Assembly: GCA_034670405.1 (NCBI GenBank)
Contig: JAXDDX010000149.1
Location: forward strand, 828,001 to 892,000
DNA length: 64,000 nt
Source of the DNA: Hoplostethus atlanticus
Taxonomy: Eukaryota; Chordata; Actinopteri; Trachichthyiformes; Trachichthyidae
Direction: 5' to 3'
The position numbers and the translations under genes were made by a program. Below the pieces are notes generated by a model. The model had not been told where the DNA came from. It made no database searches and saw only the letters and a list, made by a program, of their open reading frames with translations. Positions within the stretch are counted from its first letter, which is position 1, and each line of letters starts with the position of its first letter. Shown piece by piece: positions 21,868 through 34,009 of this stretch.

Positions 21868-22487
21868 CTGTGGAGAGAGCAAGAGAAGAAGAAGACAAGA
21901 CAGTCAGAGAGAGAGTCGGGCGAGGAATGAGACCGGCGGCTTGATGGAATCTCCTCAACCCGCCCCTTAATTCAATAATGAGAGAGAGGGGAGGCATTCA
22001 GACAGACGGAAAGAGAGAAGAAGAAGAAGAAGGAGAGACGACGGGAGAGAAGAAGAAGCACGTGGTGCCCGATACACAGCTGCACATTTCTTTTGATTTT
22101 TCACATGACTAACAGTGTTCATCACCATGAGACCTCAACGTCCCTCATCACCATGAGACCTCAACGTCCCTCCGTCCATTAGAGGGTTCGCTGACCTGAA
22201 ACGGCCGCAATCCATTTGCGGGGCTCGCTTGAAGACGGCCCGAGGCGCAGGAAATACCCAGAGCGCCAGTCACAGTTTTACAACTCAACGCTAGTTAGTC
22301 ATGGAGTTAACTGGCTGTTACCGGCCGGCCTCGCCGTTCACGTTCGACAGGAAGTAGTTAAGCCACTCACGGCGGAGAGAAAGAAAACACAAAAGGGAAG
22401 CGCTTCACGAACAAAAGAGACGACTTGAATCATCGCGTTCACGCTGTAAACACTGAGGTTGAAAGCCAGGTGGCCGGGCTGTTTATT

Positions 22488-22488
<1 letters not shown>

Positions 22489-22527
<39 letters not shown>
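22489..22527. repeat. (TG)n microsatellite
   Basis: A TG run continuing imperfectly to about 22540. Confidence 0.96.
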
Positions 22528-22529
<2 letters not shown>

Positions 22530-24108
22530 AGTGTGTGTGACTCTGAAAGCATGTGCATCTTCCTCATCAGCTGAATGAACAGAGGCTCCTTTGACAGCGA
22601 TTAGCCCCCGTAGCCACAGGACACTTTTAGCTAGTAGCGCTAAACAGACACTGAAGCGCTGCTGCTTGTTGATTCAGCCTTCCTGCATTCTGGGGACTTT
22701 TTCTATACAAAACAACAATAAAAATATGATAAAAAATATGAAAATTGCAACAGGCGGAACCACTGAACTAATAACGAAACCATCGAGGCGTTTATGGTGT
22801 AACGGGTCTTCTTGACCGTTCGGAAACAGCAGATTTTTTAACAAATATAGTAAATATGGGAGAAATTCAGGAGAAACGACGAGAGAAAACCGTGAATATC
22901 GGAAGGGTCGCCCAGCCGAGGCTACAGGAACACTGAAACCCCGTTTGCGGCGCGGTGCTTCGGCTACCAGATGAAATATTTTAACTTGTACCGGCGAGGA
23001 GAGGTTCCTGGTGGACACGCAGGCTAACCGCTAGCCAGTTAGCGTAGACTAACACACCCTAGGGAACCACGAGCCACCGCTGGTACTATTTCACCGTGAA
23101 ATATAACGGAACAAAACAAAACAGATGCTTGTGAAGGCTCGGTACTTCCAGGCTACTACCTTACTGGAGTGATTTTAAAGACCTCAAATGTATAACTGCT
23201 GTAATATGAAGGAAATAACGGCTGCAGGAAACGGACACGCAGGAAAGGCATGCACACGGCGACTGCTAGCAAAGACGTCGGACGCCTCGGCGAGTCGGTT
23301 ATCGTACAGCAGCCGTGATAAAAGTTCTCCTTCCTGTCACTCGTCCTGCGTTAAAACTGAATACAATACTGTCTTGAACGGAAACAAAACAAGTCACCAA
23401 ACCAGCTCGTTACCGGACTTCCCCCCCGGTGCCGTCCGAGGGTTCGAGGCTGTGTTTTATCCAATCGGTTCCTCAGCAGCAGCAGCAGCCCGCCGGTCCG
23501 TCTGCAGAGCGTCTGACTGAAGAGGAATCAGCAGCAACGCCGCCGGCCTGTTTAGACGTCCGTTCTCTTCTGACAACCCGGGAACAACTTGTCCTCTGTT
23601 TAGTGTTTGTGGGCTGCTGGTTTGGCGTTGGTGAGTGAAAGTGGACGGAGACAATAAACCACCTATACTGGTGGCGGCTGGATGACGCACTGCAGTCATC
23701 ACATCTCATTTTCTGTTCCCTCTCTCTCTCTCTCTCTCTCTGCTGCTGGTATGAAAACCAAAACGGCGGCGGCTTGAAAAGTCAAACGATGAGTTTTTTT
23801 TTTTTTTTACATTTTGACATTTTAAGGCATTCGTCTGAGCAACAATACAGGCGGCCATCACGAAGGAGGTCAAGGGTGAGAGTGACCCTAAAACAATCAT
23901 GTTATAGAAGTGATGTGATGTTGAGGGAATTAAGTAATATTGCGTAATATTGAAGTATGTTTTTGTCTGCTTCTTATTTCCTTCCTCCTCATCAGGCCTT
24001 GTTAAGAAAACGTTGAGTTGATCAAAGCTGAATGAAAGTCGTCTTTGTGCCGAGCGACGGCGTCCAACCGGGAACAAGGAGGATCTTTTACATCGGCCCT
24101 GTAACTTC

Positions 24109-24110
<2 letters not shown>

Positions 24111-24146
<36 letters not shown>
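24111..24146. repeat. (CA)n microsatellite
   Basis: A CA run of about 18 units. Confidence 0.96.
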
Positions 24147-24148
<2 letters not shown>

Positions 24149-24564
24149 TCTTTCTCTATTTCCATCTCTCCCTCCGGACAGTTAACCTCCCTTTAAAGCG
24201 GCGTCGAAGTGCCGAGTCATTGGACGTCGCTAATTGACCTCGGAGGTTTGCGCGGCGCGGCGAGACGCTAACGAGCTCGGGACCCGCCGCAGGAAAACAC
24301 GTCGGGGGCGGTTTCCCGTTATAGTGGAGAGCGCCTTCACATCGCCATGGAAATGAAGTATATGACACATGACACGCCAGTTAATGATGTCTGCCAACTA
24401 AATATGTCCCCACGCCACCTCCCCCCCGACCCTTGGAGCACCAGCAGGTCTCGCACTACATCAAATAACCTCGTCACACAGTTCTCTCAAAGTGCTTCTT
24501 CTTTTTCGGCGTGAAGCTTTTTGTCCCTTCCGGTCAGATTTAGAGCGAGAGGCCCGGCGGCGGC

Positions 24565-24672
24565 GAGGCCCGTGGTAGAGGCCCGTGGTAGAGGCCCGTG
24601 GTAGAAGCCCGTGGTAGAGGCCCGTGGTAGAGGCCCGTGGTAGAGGCCCGTGGTAGAGGCCCGTGGTAGAGG
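24565..24672 (+). repeat. 13-bp minisatellite, about 8 units
   Basis: The unit is GGCCCGTGGTAGA; one copy reads AGCCC in place of GGCCC. Confidence 0.95.
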
Positions 24673-24986
24673 CCCGGCAGGCGGCGAGGACGAGAGGTTA
24701 TCTTTCAAAGTTACAGTGAGAGAGAGCAGCTTCATACTGAACGCTCTACCAAGGCTCGTATCTGTCGGGGCAAGACGGAGACGGGCACTGTGGCGCACAT
24801 TTTTCCACCCCCTCCCCCCTCACCCTCCCCCCCCTCCTCACCCCCCCCTCACCCACCACCACCACCTCATATAAAATGCAATGAAACATGAAGGCAATGG
24901 TAGAGCCTCCCCAGCCTGGAGCGCTTATCCAACCCACGACTTTTAAGATGTTTCCATGTGGGAAAAAGAAAAGACACCAGAACAGA

Positions 24987-25009
24987 TGGGGGGGGGGGGG
25001 GGGGGGGGT
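24987..25009 (+). repeat. poly-G run
   Basis: About 20 consecutive G followed by TGGGGG. Its length may be affected by sequencing error. Confidence 0.95.
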
Positions 25010-25794
25010 GGGGGCACGTCAGTTCTGATTGGATACAACAGACATCAGCGGCCCTCCGTCTAACAGCCCGCGACACTGCGGTGCACATGCCAGCGATATT
25101 GGCCGCCGCCGCTGCTGTCCTGTTAAAAGTGAGCAATATCAGTTTCGGCTCGATCGTCGCCGCAGCGCCGAGGCCGGGCAGGAAACCGACGGCTGGCAGA
25201 TCCGACATGGCGGGCGCTCGGCCACCCGGGCTGGCGTGCCTGACAGCAGGTAACAGGTAGTGTCGTACGTCCGTCACGTCCAGGAGGGATCGGCCCGGCG
25301 TGGCGGTGACACACAGTCAACACCTTAACAAGACCGACGGCTTTGCGTGGCAACACATTGAGTCACACATTGCCCTAAGCAGCAACGGGCAACAAGTAGC
25401 CATAGACTCCGCCCCCTCCTGCATTAGTGTGCAATACAGTGGAAGTCTGAGCTCTCTAACGTTGTACCGCAAAACCAAGTGGGAACAACTAGCTGGTCAC
25501 CGGGTCAAACCTGAAACAGTTCCTCTTGGTGACGCAGCAGCAGAGCAGCAGTAGTGCAGCAGCAGCAGTGCAGCAGCAGCAGTGCAGCATGCATGCAGTA
25601 ACAAATGGGATTTTACAGCAGCTGCATCTCCAGACCGATCAGTGATCCGCAACCACAAGTTACCAGAATCACCTCCAAATGTCCCGTCAGACAACAATCC
25701 ATCGATCCGTTAACAACTTCCAATCAACACCCAAACCATTAAACACTATCAAGACACATACGACCATTTACCAGTTCATGACCTCCTGACGACG

Positions 25795-25795
<1 letters not shown>

Positions 25796-25829
<34 letters not shown>
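25796..25829. repeat. (CA)n microsatellite
   Basis: A CA run lying about a dozen bases downstream, in transcript sense, of the donor of the possible exon 26008-25844, where it reads as TG. Confidence 0.97.
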
Positions 25830-25831
<2 letters not shown>

Positions 25832-25843
25832 GTAGGACTGTAC

Positions 25844-26008
25844 CTAGGAGAGGAGTCGGGTTTGGCCAGGCTGCTGGCTCTGCCGTACGGCAAGCGGCTC
25901 TTCCTGTCGCGCGAGGCGGCGGTGGGCAGGCGAGAGGAGCGCCAGACCAGCGGGTCGACGTGCTCGCCCCGGGACATGGTGAGGCAAAGAGGGAGGGTTC
26001 GGTCTGCC
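25844..26008 (-). CDS. nav1: possible alternative navigator exon (cassette or first exon)
   Basis: Read on the minus strand, an open segment ends at a donor, CCTAG|GTACAG, at 25844/25843, leaving two bases; that is exactly the phase needed to join exon 21867-21799. If an acceptor GGCAG at 26009 is used, the exon is 165 bp, enters in phase 2 and would insert 55 residues without a frameshift. If instead it is a first exon, the ATG at 25977 (context CTCACCATGT) gives 44 codons. The peptide includes MSRGEHVDPLVWRSSRLP and DRKSRLPYGRASSLAK, basic and Ser/Arg-rich like neighbouring navigator sequence. I do not recall a matching segment in human NAV proteins. The acceptor has a weak pyrimidine tract, so the first-exon reading is at least as likely. 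Confidence 0.55.
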   Translation of the reverse strand, partial: GRPNPPSLPHHVPGRARRPAGLALLSPAHRRLARQEEPLAVRQSQQPGQTRLLS

Positions 26009-26079
26009 CTGCCGACAGGACACCAACCCTCCCGTGGCTCCGGCCTGTCGCGCTCTGTCCAATGGGGAGTTCCCCTCAG

Positions 26080-26080
<1 letters not shown>

Positions 26081-26111
<31 letters not shown>

Positions 26112-26234
26112 TTGGACACACACACACACTGACACACACACACACCCCATCCCCTGCCCCAGAGACACCAGTTAGGCCAGCAGGTGCTGTCTATAGAAAG
26201 CACCCCATGCCACAACTGTAGATTCGCTGTAGGG

Positions 26235-26277
<43 letters not shown>
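26081..26277. repeat. (CA)n and (TG)n microsatellites
   Basis: CA at about 26081-26107 and TG at about 26237-26277. Confidence 0.96.
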
Positions 26278-26280
<3 letters not shown>

Positions 26281-27336
26281 CTGCAAGAGAGATATGTTGG
26301 GTGATTTATTGTTGTGGCTTAAACCTTTAGCCTTTATTCTGGGAAGTTATTCACACTAAATACTGTTGGGTCGGTTCAAGAATTCATCATAGTGAAAAAA
26401 AAAAGTAAGATTATTTTGTTTTTATTGGATAGTTGATAGTTGACCCGGCTGATCCACCAGGACGTCCCGTAACAGATTCATCAATACGTTTGATCACATG
26501 GTCCCAGTCAGTCAGAGCCTCGAGCCTCAGAGGGAAGTTAAGAGGCGAGAAGAGAGAAAAACGGTGCAAAAAATGAAAAGACAAAGAAAACGTGAAGCCC
26601 ATCAGGCTGCTCATCTCCAAACAGACTGGACTAGACATCACACGTAACTAACATCGTCCTGAACTGAAGCCTTTTATAACGTCTAAACAAAAGAAATAGA
26701 AGTTATTTTGCCCTGCAGCATGTTTCTGAGCTCATCACATGAAGGAGAATGAGATCCAGGTCACATGACAGACAGGGTCATGCAGGTCGTCCTCTAGCTG
26801 GACTTCCTGTATGACTGAGCTCGCCACACGCTGACCGTCACTGTTTGGTTCAACAGCAACACATGGTGGTAAATCATCTGACGTTTGACTCACACACTCA
26901 TGATGTGTTAGACCATCATAATAAGGCCTCCTATTCATGTTCCCCTTTGAGAAGCTCACAACAACAAACGTCACAACATATGAACCATTTTCAAAACCTT
27001 TCTCTACCTGGAAATGATCAAATTCATTTTCTAGACCTTCACAGACAAAGGAAACCCAACAAGAGATCTCATATTTCTACCTTTTATTTCTTTATAACGC
27101 CAAGACGAGACTAAAATCAAGTAATTCATCTCAGTTGAAACAACCACAGGACAGCTCATGTTGTCAGTCTGATCACAACAACAGATCTCCACATGATCTG
27201 AACCCATGAGATCAGAGGAAGATCTCAGAGAAAGCATGATGTTTTATGGCTCCTTCTTCCACAAGGCCAACAGCCATATAGTAGTAGCTGATCACCGTTA
27301 TATATGTCACATGGTAGCGTCTTCACATTGATCAGG

Positions 27337-27338
<2 letters not shown>

Positions 27339-27373
<35 letters not shown>
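27339..27373. repeat. (CT)n microsatellite
   Basis: A pure CT run. Confidence 0.96.
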
Positions 27374-27375
<2 letters not shown>

Positions 27376-27809
27376 GATACAGGATAGAGATGGTATCCTC
27401 TGGCTGACCTCAGGACCCCTGCATAGCGCCGACTTCCTCCTCTCTCAGAGAAGAATGGCTTACTTTATCGCTGACAAACATGCCGCGATCCTCTGACCTC
27501 CAGACATTTTTTTCTTTTACGAATCGGCCCCGGGGGGCGTCGGGCGGCTGGCAGGGGGTCTCACTGGAAATCACCTTTACCGTGAGACCTGGAGCGTCTC
27601 AACCAGCTAGTTAGCAGATGATTCACTGTAACTTGTGACAGCTAAAAGGAGAGCGACGTCGGGAGGCTCAGTATCGGTGTGACATCACCGGTGTGACGGC
27701 GTGTTCGCCAGGCGGGGCCGGGGCAGCGGCGTGGCTGGAAGGCATCGCTCTGTTCGGGGGTTTTGTGTGTTACAGCAGCAGGGGGGGGGGTATTCCACAC
27801 CTGTTGTTG

Positions 27810-27847
<38 letters not shown>

Positions 27848-27991
27848 ATGGGGGGTAGGCAGCTGTGCCCCAAAAGCCCCACCCCCCGAAAAAAAAAGTC
27901 TTTCCAAAGACAGCCAGGCTAAACCACTCTAGTCGGCGATACCATTTTACTGACATACCGACTCTCATCAAATGCTGCGAGTAAGTAACTG

Positions 27992-28034
<43 letters not shown>
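27810..28034. repeat. (TG)n and (CA)n microsatellites
   Basis: TG at about 27810-27846 and CA at about 27992-28034. Confidence 0.96.
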
Positions 28035-28035
<1 letters not shown>

Positions 28036-28635
28036 AGGGCCAAGTAGAGCAGCGGCACAGTAACTTGATCTGGCCCGGGGGAATGCCACCCATGTGTGGC
28101 ATGTCAGGCCTGCCTTCAGATGCTCCTCTCAGGTCTGGTCTGTCTATTTACGTCACACTGGGACGCTTCAACTGATCATTACTGCTACTTCAATATGAAC
28201 GTCTTCATATTGTAAACCAATAATGGACATGAGTGTCTTCATATCGTGAACCTATGATCACTAGATTGAGGAAAACCACCACCTAAATTGAGGAAACCAC
28301 CTAATATACCCCAAATTTCATTAAAATTTGATTATTATGTCGTAGGTTTTATTTTGAAAAGCTATGACTTTGACTTGCGTGGTCAGGGAATATGTTTCTT
28401 TTAGGCTACTATTGTTGTGAGGGTAATTACTTGGCATCCACGTGGCCCGTTTTTAATCCAACCCTAGTCTTACGACACTGAGCTGGACGTAAAATCAGCT
28501 AAATTGAGATGAATCACAACAAGATGGAGCTGCAGACCTCAGCTGCCTCGTCTCATCCCTGTCAAAACCTCTCTGTGGTGCTGACCCTGGAACAGCGCTC
28601 TGAGCATTTAATGAGAAAAGAGTTTTATTAAGTTT

Positions 28636-28715
28636 GGACCGAGCGATTCAAACCAGCAACCTTTCCGGCCACAAGCTCTCTTCCCCAACCTCTAGGCTAC
28701 CTCCGCCCCCCTTGA
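28636..28715 (-). mobile_element. tRNA-derived SINE fragment
   Basis: Read on the minus strand it has an A-box-like TAGCCTAGAGGTTGGGGAAG and a B-box-like GGTTGCTGGTTTGAATCGC at typical spacing, as in teleost tRNA-derived SINEs. Confidence 0.75.
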
Positions 28716-28771
28716 GACCCACAACACCAACTCAGTAGGCCCATCTATACATCTACTGCACCCCGAAGTAC

Positions 28772-28946
28772 CTGGACTGCATCTCCTGCGTCTTGAGGCT
28801 GCTGGCGGAGGCTGTGGTGCTGCTGGTCTGCTGGCTGAGCTCCACCAGGGACTGGTAATACTGCTGCTGCTGCTGCTGCTGCTGCTTGTAGCGCGACAGG
28901 ATGAAGAAGAGGCCCAGGATGCTCTTCAAGTTGCCATTCCTGATTT
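28772..28946 (-). CDS. nav1: neuron navigator exon, end of CH domain and polyglutamine
   Basis: A 175-bp exon with acceptor CCCTCCAG ending at 28947 and donor GTACTT from 28771. It enters in phase 1 and leaves in phase 2. The first part, IRNGNLKSILGLFFILSRYK, finishes the calponin-homology domain; human NAV2 and NAV3 read IRNGNLKAILGLFFSLSRYK here. Then come eight glutamines and YYQSLVELSQQ, which matches NAV3 (QQYYQSLVELQQR), and the exon ends with LKTQEMQS. The CAG run at about 28861-28886 is nearly pure and probably variable in length. Continuing past the donor gives a spurious YFGVQ tail. Confidence 0.96.
28861..28886 (-). repeat. nav1: coding (CAG)n, polyglutamine
   Basis: Eight consecutive CAG codons in transcript sense, just after the CH domain. 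NAV2 and NAV3 also have Gln-rich sequence here. Confidence 0.95.
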
Positions 28947-30744
28947 CTGGAGGGACACCAAGGAGGGAAAACAGTAAGTATATAGTGGGTGAACAGTTTA
29001 TTGTGCATGGATTTACCCTGCACCAATCCTGTGTTAGTACTGCCATTGTAGACGTCCCCCTTCATGCATCTTCCTGCGTCTATCCTGCGTTAGCACTGGA
29101 CAGTTTTCTCTCAAACTGACTTTTTCAACAAATTCCTCTTGGGAATTGAGCCCAGTTTGAAAGCATGCAGTAAAAAGTGGGTCTTCTGCAACGACTTCAT
29201 AAAGTAAGTAAGGGATAATGTGCACTAAGCCTCCGCTTCACATCGGGGTTTTGAATCATGATGTCGGGGATTATTTTGCAATAATGACCGGCTCCCTGCA
29301 CGTTATCCCTCTTATTACACGGCTACTCACCAAAGACGTTAATCATTCAACGTAAAATAGTGATTTCTGATTTTATTACAAGCTGAAGTAACTTACAAGC
29401 TTCTGACAAACATAGTCCAGCAGGATTGTCTGCAATAACCGAGGAGGAACGTTTTGGCACAAGGTGTCAGTTTGAATTGAAATCAACGAGCTGGAGCCGA
29501 CGTCTCGACTGTGGACTCGTATTAGATGAGAAACAGTCAAGACAGATCAGAGGCCACAAAGCAACGCGACAATAGAAATACAGCATGTAGAGCTGCAGCA
29601 GCACAACTTACTCGGTATAAGAAATGAACAATACAGTCCACTGCACACAAGGAGAACCAGCTGGACATTATAAGGTCAAATATAAGATCCAGGCTACAGC
29701 ATCTTCTGACATCGAGGACTCAACAGCCAGTCGGTCAGTGAAGGACTGAGGCTCAGCTCAGAGGGAAGTCTGAGTCGAAACGAAGCAGACAAAAATATAC
29801 AGAAGGGAGTGATATATCACAGTTCTGCTTTTGCCCTAAAAATGAGGAACTGATTCTGAATTAGCAGGTGCTTCTGGTACAGTATGGTGGTAGTGATGGT
29901 AGTGATGCATTTAGTTTGTTGATGCATTTAGAGATACCAAAAAAAAGTCAAGTCAAAAGAGAAGAACAATGAAAACAGCTCGGAGAATCGGAGTGACATC
30001 GTGCATAAAATGACAAGATAAATATAATAGATGAAACTAAAAGACATGAAACTGATGCAGAAACTGGAATCAGAGGAAGTACGAGTGTGGGAGGGAATGG
30101 GAGGGGGGGTATCCTAGCAGATTGAGAGCTAAAGATATGTGGCATCAGATCTGGTTGAAGTTGTCCCTCGACTCTGCTGAGCTGACAACGGTAAAAACCC
30201 CAAATCAATGAGTACCTTCGTCCGTGGGGAGTATTTATCTGAACCCCAACATGTCCTGAGATCACCTCGTTCCCTTTCAGACAAAAACTCAAACCGGTGC
30301 ATCTCTCGCGGACTCCTCCACGCAGCCGAGACGGGATCCAGCCGCCGCCGAGGACAGAGAATTGATCTCTCCGGCTAACGCATCCATTTGTGAAATGGAC
30401 TTTTCATATCAAGCCCTCTCCGAGGCCTGGCAGCGAGCGGCAAACACAGGAGAGCAGTGGCTGACGCAGTGGTTTCTACTCTCTATTTATCAATCCAGCG
30501 AGGCTCAACCTTTTCCCCAGCCATCCATGGCCGTGTTGTTCGGAGATTGCTAAGGTTGGAGAAGATTAATCTCTTGGGGGAGTTTTCCATTTTCTAACTC
30601 CCCAAGGCAGTAATTTATATGGTGCCTGGGAGAGACTTTCAACAGCAGCACTTTCTCCACTTCAGGGAGAGACAACGTTGCAGATTTGACCAACCAAATA
30701 GACGCTCACTGTGGCCGGGAACGTTTAGCGATAATAATAAAAAT

Positions 30745-30905
30745 AAGACGATTGACTTTATTGACCCTCCAAGGAGGTCAGAGGTCGGGGTCAGCTACAT
30801 GACAGCAGCCCAGGAGCTGGTAGGGATTCACTGTCTTGCTCAAAAACACTTCAGCATGGAGGATGCTTACCGACACGAGGCTCGAACCTCAGTCCACCAG
30901 TTGAA
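30745..30905 (-). mobile_element. SINE-like repeat
   Basis: Contains TTTATTGACCCTCCAAGGAGG at one end and, on the minus strand, a B-box-like ACTGAGGTTCGAGCCTCG at the other, with a degraded CACTGTCTTGCTCAAAAACA motif between. This layout is common in fish intergenic repeats. Confidence 0.6.
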
Positions 30906-31239
30906 GGACAGTCTCAACATATTGGGAATTTGTTTTAGCTGACCAACACCTGCATGCTTTTGCTGCCGCTTTGGTCCAAATTCCCCTCAGGCATCAATAA
31001 AGCCCAATCTCATTTCGCTGCTGTTCTTGGTGTGTCTTGTCCTATCAAATAAAAAGCAGAGATTCGGGCCAGAGGCATTCCAGCAGTAATGGGAAAGTAC
31101 GACCGTGAATATATCGCTGATAAATCTAGTTGTTTGACATTTGAGCGTGCGGCGGCGCTTTCCCGCTCAATAATAAAGTTGGCATTTGGAAAAGAACAAA
31201 CAAACATCGCCCGATGTACAACACGTAACAGTGGAGGGC

Positions 31240-31268
31240 AAATGAAAGACCTGAAAGGTCTTTCATTT
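31240..31268. other. perfect 13-bp inverted repeat, 3-nt loop
   Basis: Arms AAATGAAAGACCT and AGGTCTTTCATTT flank GAA. It is a compact stem-loop in single-stranded DNA or RNA on either strand. Confidence 0.9.
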
Positions 31269-32918
31269 TCCCTCGTGCAGACACAGTGCTTGTAGAAGTC
31301 TCGCTCGCAGGGGAATGCATGTTGGCTGAACTGATGCTGCACCTTCGTCCGATCCCCAAGAGGAACTGTTTGGGAAATTCAAGCTTTGTTCTCTTCTCAA
31401 GCATCGGAAGTGACCCGACATGGGCTGGTTACTACTGTCTCTCAACCAGCTCACATTTGGTGTTATAATGTATTAGTTTGGTTCTGCTGTAGAAGAACTA
31501 TCTGCAGTACTAATGCAGGAAGGTGAGTACTCCTATACAGCTTCTGTTCAAGGTTTCTACCCGATAATGGTCAGCCATGCTGCATGTCACTGGCATCATC
31601 AGCACAGGAGCTGACTCTTACTTCCAAAGTGATGTAGGACGAGACCGATCAGCACTTCAGAGCCGGATTCTGCTCGACCATCATTTGGCTGCAGCTCATC
31701 TTGTCATTCGGCCAAAGCGCCATCAGTCTCTGCCTGCTGGAAATCTATTGTAAAACTCCTACGAGGTCTCTCTTTTTGCTCTAGTCTCCGAGAGTTTTTC
31801 GGGGAGAAGTCGAGACAGAGGAAAGAGTTTGATTGTTTGAGTCGGTGGCGGGACGTGAGTAAAGCCCACATTAGACTCTTCTGTCAGCAGCAGCGTTTTC
31901 ATCTGCTGAATCCAGGCGGGCTCTGGAAGTGTTTCTGCTTGGCCCATGCTCAATGAAAACGGGCCCTGCTTCTGGAGGCCTTTCAAGTGGTTAATGTGGT
32001 TTCAGTCGATCCTTTTTCTTTCTTTGTTACTTTACGAGCCACTGAGGACTTTGGAGGAGGCCGAGGAAAGGCTCTACGATGGCTGGGCGATACAAGAGTG
32101 TGTGAGAGCTGAAGTACTGTATTGTTCCTTGGTTTATTCCCCAGATGGTACACGTCCTCGCTCGGGGACTCCCTAACCACTAGCACTAGTATGGTTATGG
32201 CTTCGCTTTTGCTGCCGCCCTTTCTTGTGTAGGCTTGTTTTTACCTCCTGATGGTTGTTTTTCCAAGTTAGTCTCCTGGCCTAACCCTTCACCTTTACTC
32301 AGACCATTACTGAATTGACCTACGCCCACGCCACAACAATCATTTCCAGGTATCTCTCTTTTTCTGGTGTTTCCGCTGGACCGCCATGATGGCACCAGAC
32401 CTGGTGCTTCCATGCCTCCAGACACATTTGATACTGACATGAAAAACAAATGACATGAAACGACATGGCCCTGAACTTAAAGAGGAGACCAACCCTTTGT
32501 GGGGATCAATCCCCCCAGACCGCCGAGAACAAGTGTGTGCCCCTGCTGACCCGGCATGCACGAGTGTTTAAGTGCTAAGTGGACTCACAAAATCAGCCTC
32601 CTTTTGAAAAGGTCCGCACCCGCCGAGATCAAGGCGGAGGTTTACTGTGGCGAGCAGGTCACAGTGTGCCCGCTAGCCCAGCAACCAATAAGAGCCAGGT
32701 CAGTTGGGTCTCAGCTGCAGAGACCAGGGGCAAGGGGCTCTAATGACCTGCTAGAGAGACCCCTAGCTGGAACCCATTATCAACTGCAGGAAGTGTTTGT
32801 CTCTGGGCTTCACACCTGCTTTTTAAAAGGTGGACCTCCTGGGGATCATCCATTAAAGCAGTAATCCGCGAGGGGCATGTTCTTTTAATTGTGTCTCCAT
32901 CTTTGTCTCTCAGCCTCA

Positions 32919-33390
32919 CTGTGGTGTTCCTCACTGTGGTGTTCTTCACTGTAGTGTTCCTCACTGTGGTGTTCCTCACTGTGGTGTCCTTCACTGTGGT
33001 GTTCCTCACTGTGGTGTTCTTCACTATGGTGTTCTTCACTGTGGTGTTCTTCACCGTGGTGTTCCTCACCGTGGTGTTCCTCACTGTAGTGTTCCTCTCT
33101 GTGGTGTTCTTCACTGTAGTGTTCCTCACTGTAGTGTTCCTCACTGTAGTGTTCCTCACTGTGGTGTTCCTCACTGTGGTGTTCTTCACTGTGGTGTTCC
33201 TCACTGTGGTGTTCCTCACTGCTCCTCCCAGAGATCACCTGTCAATCAAACAGTGTGTCCAGTACTGTGACGTCTTCCTACTTGGATTTCCTGTTGATGG
33301 AGTTTGAGTTCCTGTAGGTGGCGCTCTTTTCTTTGTCTGTTCAGCCACGGTGGCTATCGCTGCTCATGCTAACTACCCAGTTCTTCTTCT
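32919..33390 (-). mobile_element. dispersed repeat element with 15-bp minisatellite, copy B
   Basis: About 20 units of the 15-bp repeat (32919-33219; sense CACTGTGGTGTTCCT) are followed by CAGAGATCACCTGTCAATCA, GTGTGTCCAGTACTGTGACG, GAGTTCCTGTAGGTGGCGCT and CCACGGTGGCTATCGCTGCT. This is the reverse complement of the left part of copy A, so the element lies on the opposite strand. Similarity stops near 33390. Confidence 0.85.
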
Positions 33391-33977
33391 AAATCTCTCT
33401 GATCTGTTGACTGATCACAAGCCGTCCCTGACCTCTGCCTCATCTGGAGCTGGTGGGTACAAATACACCAAGGCTCTGTTGTACTGCTCTGGCATTTTAT
33501 TTCCTTGCACAGAAAACAAATGTGTTGTATTTGTTTTGATCATAGCCTATAAGCTCCATTAGAGGAAATGTGTTTCACTCCTCAACAAGATGAATGTTTC
33601 CCGGTTTTGGGTTTACAGCCTCCCACCAGACAGATGCCGTTTAACGGGGGACTCCCAGAAAGATTATTACAATAAATACGAAGAAATCTTCAAATGTCCC
33701 ACTTCCTTTTTTCATCCCTCTGCCTCGTAAAAAGCCCTATAGAGCCTTTATAGTTTTGGAAAGCCCGGGGCTGATTCATGTAGACATAAGATGGCCGTCT
33801 AATTCAACACACACAAGTCATGAAAAGAAGGATGAGAGGTTTGAGCGAGAGTTTGAGTAAAGGAAGTGATGAAACGCACCAGCAACAGCGATGGACAGAG
33901 TAACCCAATAGCCTGTATATTTACAGAGCCTCTTTTAAATTCCAGGCCTACAGAGTCACCTTGCTGTTTTTAGTGTT

Positions 33978-34009
33978 GGGGGGGTTGGGGGGTGGGGGTC
34001 GGGGGGGGC
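33978..34009 (+). repeat. G-rich run
   Basis: Several G runs of four to eight with T or C separators; quadruplex-prone. Confidence 0.75.

Larger units (their letters stand above)
21868..25843 (-). other. nav1: intron
   Basis: Contains a twofold 25-bp repeat (about 22113-22163), (TG)n at 22489-22527, (CT)n at about 23722-23742, (CA)n at 24111-24146, a 13-bp minisatellite (24565-24672), a C-rich pyrimidine tract (24805-24870), a G-run (24987-25009), (GCA)n-like sequence (25540-25590) and (CA)n at 25796-25829. Between 22560 and 23700 I see only unique sequence and no exon. Confidence 0.75.
26009..28771 (-). other. nav1: intron
   Basis: Holds (CA)n at 26081-26107 with related CA sequence to 26145, (TG)n at 26237-26277, (CT)n at 27339-27373, (TG)n at 27810-27846, (CA)n at 27992-28034 and a tRNA-derived SINE fragment on the minus strand (28636-28715). 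The stretch 26290-27330 is unique, moderately AT-rich sequence with nothing recognised. Confidence 0.75.
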
